The position numbers were made by a program, and so were the translations under genes. 5,197 nt of DNA, taken from NCBI RefSeq assembly GCF_014672695.1, contig NZ_CP053923.1:2993055-2998251 (forward strand), written 5' to 3'. The notes beneath the pieces were generated by a model that did not search any database, was not told the origin of the DNA, and worked only from the letters and a program-made list of their open reading frames with translations. Positions 1 through 4,873 of the stretch are shown here, in pieces. The DNA is from Defluviicoccus vanus. GTDB lineage: Bacteria; Pseudomonadota; Alphaproteobacteria; Rhodospirillales; Defluviicoccaceae. Within the stretch, counting starts at the first letter, position 1. Each line of letters starts with the position of its first letter.

Positions 1-357
1 CCGCAGCAAACTAAGCAACGACTTCCCTTGGTCCAGAACGCTGGTAAGCCGGAGCTCCGTATTCTGATCAATGCGTAGCTTCGTCTGGTTAGCGAGGGCG
101 ATCTCGGCGCGGCTGCGATCACCGACACGGACCAGTACACCGACACAAAGAACCTGATTCAGAGCCGCTGCCGTCCACGCCGGCGCCGTTCCGGCTGCCA
201 GATCTTCGGCAACTTCGATCGTACCTTGCACGGAGACCAGTTCACCAACCGGCGACGCGCAGCCGCCCTCACCGTGGGCGGGGGAAGCGTGCCCCAGCGA
301 GACGGATAGAACGATCGCGAGGCCGGCGCACGGGCGCAACCATTGTGAAAAGTGCAT
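1..357 (-). CDS. FecR-domain exported protein, N-terminal part (cut by window edge)
   Basis: An open frame of 119 codons runs without a stop from ATG at 357 to the left edge. The first ~30 residues look like a Sec signal peptide: a short basic start (MHFSQWLR), a hydrophobic core (CAGLAIVLSVSLGHA) and small residues suited to cleavage around 24-30. Residues ~38-110 match the FecR-domain pattern: VGELVSVQGTIEV, a Trp at about 81, VLVRVGDRSRAEIAL, then TKLRI and TELRL. In this family the fold is a periplasmic or surface beta domain, found in sigma-regulators of the FecR type and in larger exported proteins. Here it follows a signal peptide directly, with no N-terminal cytoplasmic anti-sigma region, so a classical iron-citrate FecR is unlikely. 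An in-frame GTG at 384 is an alternative start: a strong Shine-Dalgarno-like GGGAGGTG (398-405) lies upstream of it, but its spacing to either start is too long. The downstream domains are outside the window. Confidence 0.8.
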   Translation of the reverse strand, partial: MHFSQWLRPCAGLAIVLSVSLGHASPAHGEGGCASPVGELVSVQGTIEVAEDLAAGTAPAWTAAALNQVLCVGVLVRVGDRSRAEIALANQTKLRIDQNTELRLTSVLDQGKSLLSLLR

Positions 358-397
358 CGACCAAAATCCCGTCGAGTCGATCACCCGCCAAATGCTG

Positions 398-405
398 CAC
401 CTCCC
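398..405 (-). promoter_or_regulatory. Strong Shine-Dalgarno-like site upstream of the FecR-domain gene
   Basis: On the minus strand this reads GGGAGGTG, close to the ideal 16S pairing site. The in-frame GTG at 384 is 13 nt downstream, which is long, and the ATG at 357 is 40 nt downstream, which is too far to use it. An in-frame ATT at 391-393 has the best spacing (4 nt) but would be a very rare start. The site therefore questions the start of the FecR-domain gene without settling it. Confidence 0.35.
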
Positions 406-566
406 GTCGGAGCTTACGGTTGGGGAATGTGATCGTGGACGTGGAGAATGACTAAGACGAGGAATTGCGACCGTTATCCGCGACCGTTGGGTCGAAGCAC
501 CGACGCTTCCGCAAGATGCGGCCGACTTTCGGCGAAAGGGCTTGCCAAGCGAAAGGTCTCCCGGCG

Positions 567-592
567 CCATCAATTTTCCCGCCAGTTGATGG
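567..592. repeat. Inverted repeat CCATCAA-N12-TTGATGG
   Basis: Two perfect 7-bp arms (567-573 and 586-592) are separated by 12 nt. A further direct copy, CCATCAATT, lies at 699-707 just upstream of the Crp/Fnr promoter region. Repetition of one heptamer three times in 140 bp of regulatory DNA suggests protein-binding half-sites, but this is inference and chance is possible. Confidence 0.35.
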
Positions 593-669
593 GCGATGAC
601 CCTCTCGTAGACCGTCCGTCGCGCGCCCAGCCCATGGCGTACAGCCTGCACTTCACAACTCGAATGCAC

Positions 670-687
670 GGGTGTCTTTTTACACCC
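670..687. promoter_or_regulatory. Candidate operator dyad GGGTGT-N6-ACACCC
   Basis: Perfect 6-bp arms flank a CTTTTT spacer. The two-fold symmetric layout and the position upstream of the putative Crp/Fnr gene promoters fit an operator for a dimeric HTH protein, possibly the regulator itself. It is not a classical CRP (TGTGA-N6-TCACA) or FNR (TTGAT-N4-ATCAA) site. It could also be a short hairpin without regulatory function. Confidence 0.35.
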
Positions 688-732
688 AAATGGGGATACC
701 ATCAATTGCGTTAGCCCTTTTTCCGGGATATA

Positions 733-761
733 TTGCCCAGGAAATTGGTCACGCTTACAAT
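733..761 (+). promoter_or_regulatory. Predicted sigma-70-like promoter of the Crp/Fnr gene
   Basis: A TTGCCC -35 box (733-738) and a TACAAT -10 box (756-761) are 17 bp apart, matching 9 of 12 consensus positions. Transcription would begin near 768, giving a leader of about 65 nt before the ATG at 833. A second, weaker match lies just upstream (TTGCGT at 706-711, 17 bp, TATATT at 729-734). Predicted by eye from consensus only. Confidence 0.4.
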
Positions 762-832
762 ATCGTCTTGATTATTACCCCATTTTGGTAGCTGCTATCT
801 GCTCGCCCGTGGCGGTCGAGGAGAATGAACCG

Positions 833-1540
833 ATGATCGCAAGACCATCGAAAAATGACGTTGCCGACCCCACCCTCCTGCTCTCGAACAACCCCCTCTT
901 TCGTGGCTGCTCGCACGAGGATATCAGCCACCTCCTTGTCTCCGGTGTGACCAAGCGATACGCGGCGGACGAATATGTCTTCGTCAAGGGGGAAGCAGGA
1001 TTCTCCTGCTATCTTGTTATCGACGGCGCCGTTGGCATCGGGAGCTATTCACCGGACGGTCGCTACTGCCCGATGCGAGAATTAATGCCGGGGGATATTT
1101 TTGGCGAGATGGCGCTACTTGACGACCAGCCTCGCAGCGCCGACGCTGTGGCCATCATTCCTTCGAAACTCCTGATCATTCGGCGGGCGCCCTTCGTCCA
1201 AATGCTCGAGCGGAACGCCTGTGTATCGCTGAACTTCTTAAGGATGATTTGCGTCCGCGTACGCTCGGTGAGCAAGCGTGCTGATGAGGGGTATTTCCTT
1301 GACTTATCGACGCGGATGGCGAGGCGCCTGCTCACCCTGTCGACGCAAAGGCCCGATTCCTCTGCAACTCCACTCACGTGCTGTCTGACTCAGGAGCGGT
1401 TGGCTTCCATCGTCGGTGCGACGCGGCAGTCCGTGAATAAGCAACTCCGTATGTGGCAAGCTACGGGAATCGTAGAGCTGTCCCGCGGTTGCATCATTAT
1501 TCGCGATTTCGAACGCTTGCGTTCCGTTGCATTAAACTAA
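833..1540 (+). CDS. Crp/Fnr-family transcriptional regulator (cyclic-nucleotide-binding domain plus Crp HTH)
   Basis: This 235-residue cytoplasmic regulator has the two-domain Crp layout and usual Crp length. Residues ~20-125 form the cyclic-nucleotide-binding beta roll, with a clear phosphate-binding cassette at 90-103 (FGEMALLDDQPRSA; E92 and R101 are the ligand-type residues). A dimerisation helix follows (~126-165), then a winged HTH at ~180-225 with LTQERLASIVGATRQSVNKQ. No N-terminal Cys cluster is present, so it is not an oxygen-sensing Fe-S Fnr. The recognition helix reads RQSVNK where E. coli CRP has RETVGR and FNR has VETISR, so its target is probably neither classical site. ATG 833 is chosen because GAGGAG (818-823) precedes it at good spacing. 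A TTG at 785 would add 16 residues but has no such site. Its stop codon lies within the proposed left end of the downstream IS1380 element, so the original last residues may have been replaced; the protein still looks complete. Whether it binds cAMP is inference from the conserved cassette. Confidence 0.92.
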   Translation: MIARPSKNDVADPTLLLSNNPLFRGCSHEDISHLLVSGVTKRYAADEYVFVKGEAGFSCYLVIDGAVGIGSYSPDGRYCPMRELMPGDIFGEMALLDDQPRSADAVAIIPSKLLIIRRAPFVQMLERNACVSLNFLRMICVRVRSVSKRADEGYFLDLSTRMARRLLTLSTQRPDSSATPLTCCLTQERLASIVGATRQSVNKQLRMWQATGIVELSRGCIIIRDFERLRSVALN

Positions 1541-1554
1541 CCGCCATTATGCAC
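1537..1554 (+). repeat. Proposed left terminal inverted repeat of the IS1380 element
   Basis: It reads CTAACCGCCATTATGCAC and matches 13 of 18 positions of the opposite tip. It overlaps the TAA stop (1538-1540) of the Crp/Fnr gene. The central six bases are poorly matched, so this end is degenerate or the boundary is slightly off. Confidence 0.5.
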
Positions 1555-1711
1555 CGCGCTGATGCTCGCACTTGACACCCGGGCAACCACTCTCCGTTAG
1601 GTTGCGTTTGGGCGTGGCGTCCCGCCGCCAGCCGGAGATGGGGACGGTATGTGGGGTGGGGCTGGTGGGTTCACGATGTGGGTGGCGTTTGGGGGCACAT
1701 CGCCCCATCGG
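1555..1711. other. IS1380 untranslated 3' region
   Basis: This GC- and G-rich stretch lies between the transposase stop and the proposed left tip. It holds no recognisable gene. A small hairpin GGGGC-ACATC-GCCCC at 1692-1706 lies just past the transposase stop, but no T-run follows on the transcribed strand, so it is not a standard intrinsic terminator. Confidence 0.5.
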
Positions 1712-3052
1712 TCAGGTGACCAAGCGTGGGATCCGGCCGAGGGCGAGGCGCAGGATGTCCTGGCACGGGGTGGCGGTGGGCAAGTGGACCTTGATCATGG
1801 TCTTCATCTCGATCACCCGCGCCGCCATCTTGATCAGCCGCAGTCGGAGAGTGTCGAACTGGGCGACACGCCAGACCGAGTGCTTTGGCATCAGCCCGCG
1901 CAGGCTCCACAGCAGCCAATACGCCCCGGCATGGAGGAACAGGCGGAACTGGTTGGCGGTGGCCGCGTGGCAAGAGGTGCGGTCGGCGGCCAGGTGGGTC
2001 TTCCAGGACTTGATGTGGTTCTCGGCCTGTCTCCGCTGGCAGTAGATGCCCTGGTACAGGGAGCGGCCATCGCCGCCGGTCAGGTTGGTGACGATGAAGC
2101 GGGTGTCGGTGCCGTCTGGTCCTGCCTCGACGCAGGCGACGATGCGCTCGACCCGGCTCCAGCTTGCGGCGCCGTCGAGGAATTCCTTGAAGCGGCGGAG
2201 CTTGCCGCCGTCCGGGGTATCGTCGAACCGCTTCTGGGTGCGGGCTTCCAGGGCAAGGATATGGGCGCGGAGCGTCGGGGTCGGCGCCACGCCGAAGATG
2301 TAATCGACGCCTTCGCCCCGGCACCAGTCCAGGACCTCCGGCGCGCAGTAATGGCTGTCGGCTCGCAGCAGGACGGAGGTCTGGGGCCAGTTGGCGCGGA
2401 TGGCGCGGAGCAGGCGGCGCAGAAAGGTGCGGATTTCCACGCCCTTGGGCCGCTTGGCAGGGCGCAGCACGGCGGTGACGAAGCGGCCTTCGCCGTCGAA
2501 CACCACGATGGGCTGGAACCCGTATTCGTCATAATGGGCGTTGAACAGCCGAAGCTGCTGGCCGCCGTGGACGGCGTCGAAGGTGTCGTCGATGTCGAGC
2601 GTGATCCGCTTCGGCACCTGCCGGAACGAGGCGCAATAGAGATCGACCATGGCCCGGCCGATGCGCAGCAGCGCCCGCTTGCCCGGCAGGTTCTCCAGCC
2701 GCGAGATGGTCGATTGCGAACACAGCGCGCGGCCCGACGGCGCCTGATCCAGCGCCATCTTGAACACCGGATCGAGCCGCAAGCCGGTGGCATCGTTGCC
2801 GTCCTCGTATCCGGCGGCGATCATCAGCAGCCGGAACCGGATGATCTCGGCCAGTCCATGGATGGTCTGCCCCGGCGCCCGTGGATCATCCAGGCAGGCG
2901 GCCAGTCGCGTCGCCACGCCAAGGCGGGCCTCGATCTCGCGCAGCGCCAGCACCCCGGCAGCCGAGGAAAGCTCGCCACCATCAAACCGGGCCACCACCG
3001 TCTTGCCGGAGACGGGTGACAGGCCGGGGAGCGGTATCGTCGGATCAACCAT
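1712..3052 (-). CDS. IS1380-family transposase, intact
   Basis: A 446-residue DDE transposase of normal length for the family, which cuts and joins the element's ends. The catalytic core is visible: first Asp in TLDIDDTFDAVHGGQQ (D153 or D155), second Asp in LLRADSHY (D232), and the Glu in IYCQRRQAENHIKSWK (E344). The last motif fits the Y-(2)-R-(3)-E-(6)-K signature exactly (Y337, R340, E344, K351). The N-terminal ~145 residues contain the expected helical DNA-binding region, including SQSTISRLEN at 112-121, typical of this family. Start ATG 3052 has a GGAGG (3064-3068, minus strand) 11 nt upstream. No frameshift or internal stop is present, so the enzyme could be active. It faces the Crp/Fnr gene convergently. 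Confidence 0.93.
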   Translation of the reverse strand: MVDPTIPLPGLSPVSGKTVVARFDGGELSSAAGVLALREIEARLGVATRLAACLDDPRAPGQTIHGLAEIIRFRLLMIAAGYEDGNDATGLRLDPVFKMALDQAPSGRALCSQSTISRLENLPGKRALLRIGRAMVDLYCASFRQVPKRITLDIDDTFDAVHGGQQLRLFNAHYDEYGFQPIVVFDGEGRFVTAVLRPAKRPKGVEIRTFLRRLLRAIRANWPQTSVLLRADSHYCAPEVLDWCRGEGVDYIFGVAPTPTLRAHILALEARTQKRFDDTPDGGKLRRFKEFLDGAASWSRVERIVACVEAGPDGTDTRFIVTNLTGGDGRSLYQGIYCQRRQAENHIKSWKTHLAADRTSCHAATANQFRLFLHAGAYWLLWSLRGLMPKHSVWRVAQFDTLRLRLIKMAARVIEMKTMIKVHLPTATPCQDILRLALGRIPRLVT

Positions 3053-3108
3053 GGCGGGTGCGGCCTCCGGAAACGGCAGGATCAGGCTTCAGTAACAATA
3101 TCCTAAAT

Positions 3109-3119
3109 CCGTTCAACGG
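3109..3119. repeat. 11-bp palindrome in the IS1380 leader
   Basis: CCGTT-C-AACGG is a perfect dyad between the right tip and the transposase start. Such subterminal dyads may serve as transposase or regulator contact points, but nothing here shows that. Confidence 0.3.
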
Positions 3120-3143
3120 CTTACGCTACACCCGCCAGCCAAC

Positions 3144-3161
3144 GTGCATTTTTCGGGTTAG
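3144..3161 (-). repeat. Proposed right terminal inverted repeat of the IS1380 element
   Basis: On the minus strand it reads CTAACCCGAAAAATGCAC, matching the left tip at 13 of 18 positions with both hexamer blocks (CTAACC and ATGCAC) identical. It lies 92 bp upstream of the transposase start, a reasonable leader for the family. Confidence 0.55.
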
Positions 3162-3213
3162 GAAAAAGTGAGCTGCCTGCACGCAAAGGCGATGTCAGAG
3201 GAAATCGGCTTAA

Positions 3214-3445
3214 GAGGTGACGCCCATGGCGAAGCGTCCGGCCGTGGGATTTCTCATGATGGATCGGGCCTAAACGAACGGCGGAGTTGCCGGATCGTGG
3301 GTCAATTACGCTCGGCACAGCAAGTACCGACCGGTCGAGCGTAATGATGCTGCCGTGCTCGAGCGCCTGCACGAGCTCGCCTCGGAGAACCGCCGCTACG
3401 GCTATCCACAACTGCACGCCCTGCTCTGCCGAGAGGGGCTGGTAA
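3214..3445 (+). pseudogene. IS3-family orfB (transposase) N-terminal fragment, frameshifted and truncated
   Basis: Reading across frames reconstructs the N-terminal part of an IS3-family orfB. EVTPMAKRPAVGFLMMDRA lies in the frame of 3214-3270, LNERRSCRIVGQLRSAQ in the next frame (3270-3320), and YRPVERNDAAVLERLHELASENRRYGYPQLHALLCREGLV back in the first frame to about 3443. Blocks of the types ERRACRIVGQ, ENRRYGYPQLHALL and REGLV are characteristic of IS3-family orfB N-termini. There are two compensating frameshifts (about 3264-3276 and 3318-3331), and in one frame a stop at 3271. The match ends where the IS4 element begins; no catalytic DDE region survives and no orfA is clear upstream (3163-3213). 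It is a relic without function. Confidence 0.75.
3305..3345. repeat. 10-bp perfect inverted repeat within the IS3 relic
   Basis: ATTACGCTCG (3305-3314) and CGAGCGTAAT (3336-3345) are exact complements around a 21-nt loop. The second frameshift of the relic lies within this loop, so the repeat might be a product of template-switch mutation, or chance. Confidence 0.45.
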
Positions 3446-3466
3446 CCCTCAGGAATCCCCTCATTT
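3446..3466 (+). repeat. Left terminal inverted repeat of the IS4 element
   Basis: It consists of CCCTCA, two variable bases (GG), then AATCCCCTCATTT. The last 13 bases match the other end exactly. The CCCTCA hexamer occurs twice within the repeat. Outer limit is inferred from where the two ends stop matching. Confidence 0.75.
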
Positions 3467-3472
3467 TGAGTT

Positions 3473-3486
3473 TTGATACGGATCAA
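3473..3486. promoter_or_regulatory. Exact FNR/Anr/FixK-type box TTGAT-N4-ATCAA in the IS4 leader
   Basis: The sequence TTGATACGGATCAA matches all ten fixed positions of the FNR-family consensus. It lies inside the IS4 element, just inside its left repeat and 80 bp before the transposase start. A clear -10 box at class I or class II spacing was not found, so regulation of the transposase is a hypothesis. The Crp-like regulator in this window has a different recognition helix and is not the obvious binder. Confidence 0.45.
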
Positions 3487-3565
3487 TGGGTTGCTACGGA
3501 TGAGCTTTGCGGCGGCGGTCGGTTATGCAGGGTGAGAGGAAGGTTTCGAGGGTTGGGGTGGGGAA

Positions 3566-4728
3566 GTGAACGGGGTAGCGCGTCCTGAGTTTCGTTTGAC
3601 CGACGTTCGTCGGTTTCTTGATGGGGTTTTCGCGGGGCATGTTCACGCCAAACGGATCGCGTCGCTGGCCAACGGCACGCTGGGGGTGATGACCGGTGCG
3701 TCGCTGGCGGTTTCGATGATCGGCCATGCGTTGGCGCAGGCGCGGGGATTGCTGACCAAGCATGCGGTCAAACAGGTCGACAGGCTGCTGAGCAACGCCG
3801 GCGTCTCCGTCTGGGAGATGTTCGGGCAATGGGTTCCGGAGGCGGTTGGCGGCCGCAAGGAAATCGTCGTCGCCATGGACTGGACCGATTTCGACGCCGA
3901 CGGGCAGGCGACGCTGGCGCTCAATCTGGTGACCGGGCACGGCCGGGCGACGCCGCTGTTGTGGCTGACGATGCTGAAGGCGGAACTGGCGGGCCAGCGC
4001 AACGCCATCGAGGATGCGTGTCTCGGCCGCCTTGCCGGGGTGTTGCCGGCGGGGACGACGGCGACGATCCTCGCCGACCGCGGCTTCGGCGACCGCAAAC
4101 TGTTCGATTATCTGACGAAATTGGGCTTCGCCTATGTCATCCGGTTCCGCGGCGACATCCGCGTCGACGCCGCCGACGGAGAAAGCCGGGCGGCGGCCGA
4201 GTGTGGGTCGGCAAGGGCGGCCGGGCGCGCCATCTGCGCGGCGCCTCGGTCACTGCCGCCGCGCAACCGGTCGGCGCCGTCGTCTGTGTCCACGCCAAGG
4301 CGATGAAGGAGCCCTGGTGTTTGGCGACGAGCAAGGCAGACGCATCGGCCCGCGAAATCGTCAACCTCTACGCCAGACGCTGGACCATCGAGCCCAGCTT
4401 CCGCGACACCAAGGATCTGCGCTTCGGCATGGGGCTCGGCGCCGTGCGCATCGGCGATCCGCAGCGCCGCGACCGCCTGCTCCTGCTCAACGCCTTCGCC
4501 GTGCTGTTCCTCACCCTGCTCGGCGAGGCCGGCGAAGCGCTCGGCATGGACCGCCACCTCAAGGTCAACACCGCCAAACGCCGAACCCATTCCCTGTTCC
4601 GCCAGGGCTGCATGCTCTACGACCTCATCCCGGCCATGCCCGAACCCCGCCTCCGGCCGTTGATCGAAAGGTTCCTCGAAATGCTAAAAAACAAACCAAT
4701 CACCGCCCAACTGACGAACATAGCTTAA
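3566..4728 (+). pseudogene. IS4-family transposase with one frameshift
   Basis: Two overlapping frames together make a complete IS4-family DDE transposase of about 387 residues. Frame one starts at GTG 3566 (an in-frame stop at 3533 limits the start) and carries the first Asp in VVAMDWTDFD (D105) and the second in TILADRGFGD (D171). Sense then passes to the -1 frame near 4201-4204, where ...AAAE joins WVGKGGRARHLRGAS, and continues to TAA at 4726-4728. This part holds YARRWTIEPSFRDTK, an exact Y-(2)-R-(3)-E-(6)-K signature with the catalytic Glu at 4390-4392. The break is most simply a duplicated TG (GAG-TG-TGG). No slippery heptamer was seen there, so programmed frameshifting is unlikely; a sequencing error is possible. 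The stop codon overlaps the right terminal repeat. As written, no single frame contains all catalytic residues. Confidence 0.85.
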
Positions 4729-4747
4729 ATGAGGGGATTGATGAGGG
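4727..4747 (-). repeat. Right terminal inverted repeat of the IS4 element
   Basis: On the minus strand it reads CCCTCA, two variable bases (TC), then AATCCCCTCATTT, matching the left end at 19 of 21 positions. Its inner end overlaps the transposase stop codon. Confidence 0.75.
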
Positions 4748-4873
4748 GTCGCGCAGCTTTCGGATGGACAGCGAACCGTCTTTCTCGTTCGACACAGCGT
4801 CCGGGCGACGTCATCACAAACCAGAGTCTGAACCGCGCCGGGTTTTTCGGAGGCAGGTTTGTTTGAGTTCTAC
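4748..4873. other. Unassigned DNA between the IS4 and the right-hand IS3 elements
   Basis: These 126 bp hold no gene I can recognise in any frame. It does not continue the IS3 orfB relic on the other side of the IS4 element. Its only recognisable part is an IS3-like tip beginning at 4829. Confidence 0.5.
4829..4854 (+). repeat. Probable terminal repeat of a second IS3-family element (relic)
   Basis: It starts TGAACCGCGCCGGGTTTTTC and resembles the typical IS3-family tip, which begins TGAACCGCCCCGGG. Without gaps it matches 17 of 26 positions of the tip at 4874, in the same orientation, 45 bp away. The element it belonged to would extend to the right and has been cut by the later IS3 insertion. 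The assignment rests on sequence resemblance only. Confidence 0.45.

Larger units (their letters stand above)
358..832. other. Divergent intergenic region between FecR-domain gene and Crp/Fnr gene
   Basis: No convincing gene is seen in these 475 bp. It separates two divergent genes and should hold the promoters of both. It contains a sigma-70-like promoter reading right (733-761), an inverted repeat at 670-687, and three copies of one heptamer: CCATCAA at 567-573 and 699-705, and its complement TTGATGG at 586-592. The first copy and the inverted copy form a 7-bp dyad with a 12-nt spacer. No clear promoter for the leftward FecR-domain gene was found by eye. Confidence 0.6.
1537..3161 (-). mobile_element. 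IS1380-family insertion sequence, about 1625 bp
   Basis: The element is assigned from its intact transposase. The ends are proposed from matching sequences at the expected places. The left tip reads CTAACC-N6-ATGCAC (1537-1554) and the right tip, on the minus strand, reads CTAACC-N6-ATGCAC (3144-3161), with identical spacing and 13 of 18 positions matching. The resulting length is close to the usual 1.6-1.7 kb of the family. No clear target duplication is seen: the flanking four bases are TAAA on the left and GAAA on the right. The element has inserted against or into the end of the Crp/Fnr gene. Confidence 0.7.
3446..4747 (+). mobile_element. IS4-family insertion sequence, about 1302 bp
   Basis: Bounded by imperfect 21-bp terminal inverted repeats (19 of 21 identical) and carrying an IS4-type transposase read left to right. 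The length is usual for the family. The left tip directly abuts the IS3 orfB relic, but the right flank does not continue that orfB. No target duplication is evident (left flank GCTGGTAA, right flank GTCGCGCA), so one flank has been deleted or rearranged since insertion. With a broken transposase, the copy is probably immobile unless helped in trans. Confidence 0.8.

Noticed and set aside
448..714. 88-codon plus-strand open frame in the divergent intergenic region
   Set aside because: No usable ribosome site (GGAG only 1 nt from the ATG), no recognisable domain, Arg-rich composition typical of a chance frame in GC-rich DNA, and it overlaps the candidate operator and promoter.
785..832. TTG start giving a 16-residue extension of the Crp/Fnr protein
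   Set aside because: ATG 833 has a good Shine-Dalgarno at 9-nt spacing, whereas TTG 785 has none and lies close to the predicted transcription start.
1597..1602. GTTAGG as the left end of the IS1380 element
   Set aside because: It is in the same orientation as GTTAGG at the right end, so it is a direct and not an inverted copy; the 1537-1554 match fits better.
1692..1706. Hairpin GGGGC-ACATC-GCCCC as a transposase terminator
   Set aside because: The stem is only 5 bp and no T-run follows on the transcribed strand.
1649..3019. Long plus-strand open frame (456 codons) opposite the IS1380 transposase
   Set aside because: It is the antisense shadow of a clearly recognised transposase. Its translation is low-complexity (Gly, Asp, Gln, Val rich) and matches no family.
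3121..3486. 121-codon minus-strand open frame across the IS3 relic
   Set aside because: It spans two element junctions and runs antisense to recognisable orfB sequence; no domain is seen.
3829..4200. Plus-strand frame upstream of the IS4 frameshift, read as an extended separate protein
   Set aside because: Before about 4200 this frame is Arg/Gly/Asp-rich shadow sequence of the real transposase frame; only the part after the frameshift is transposase.
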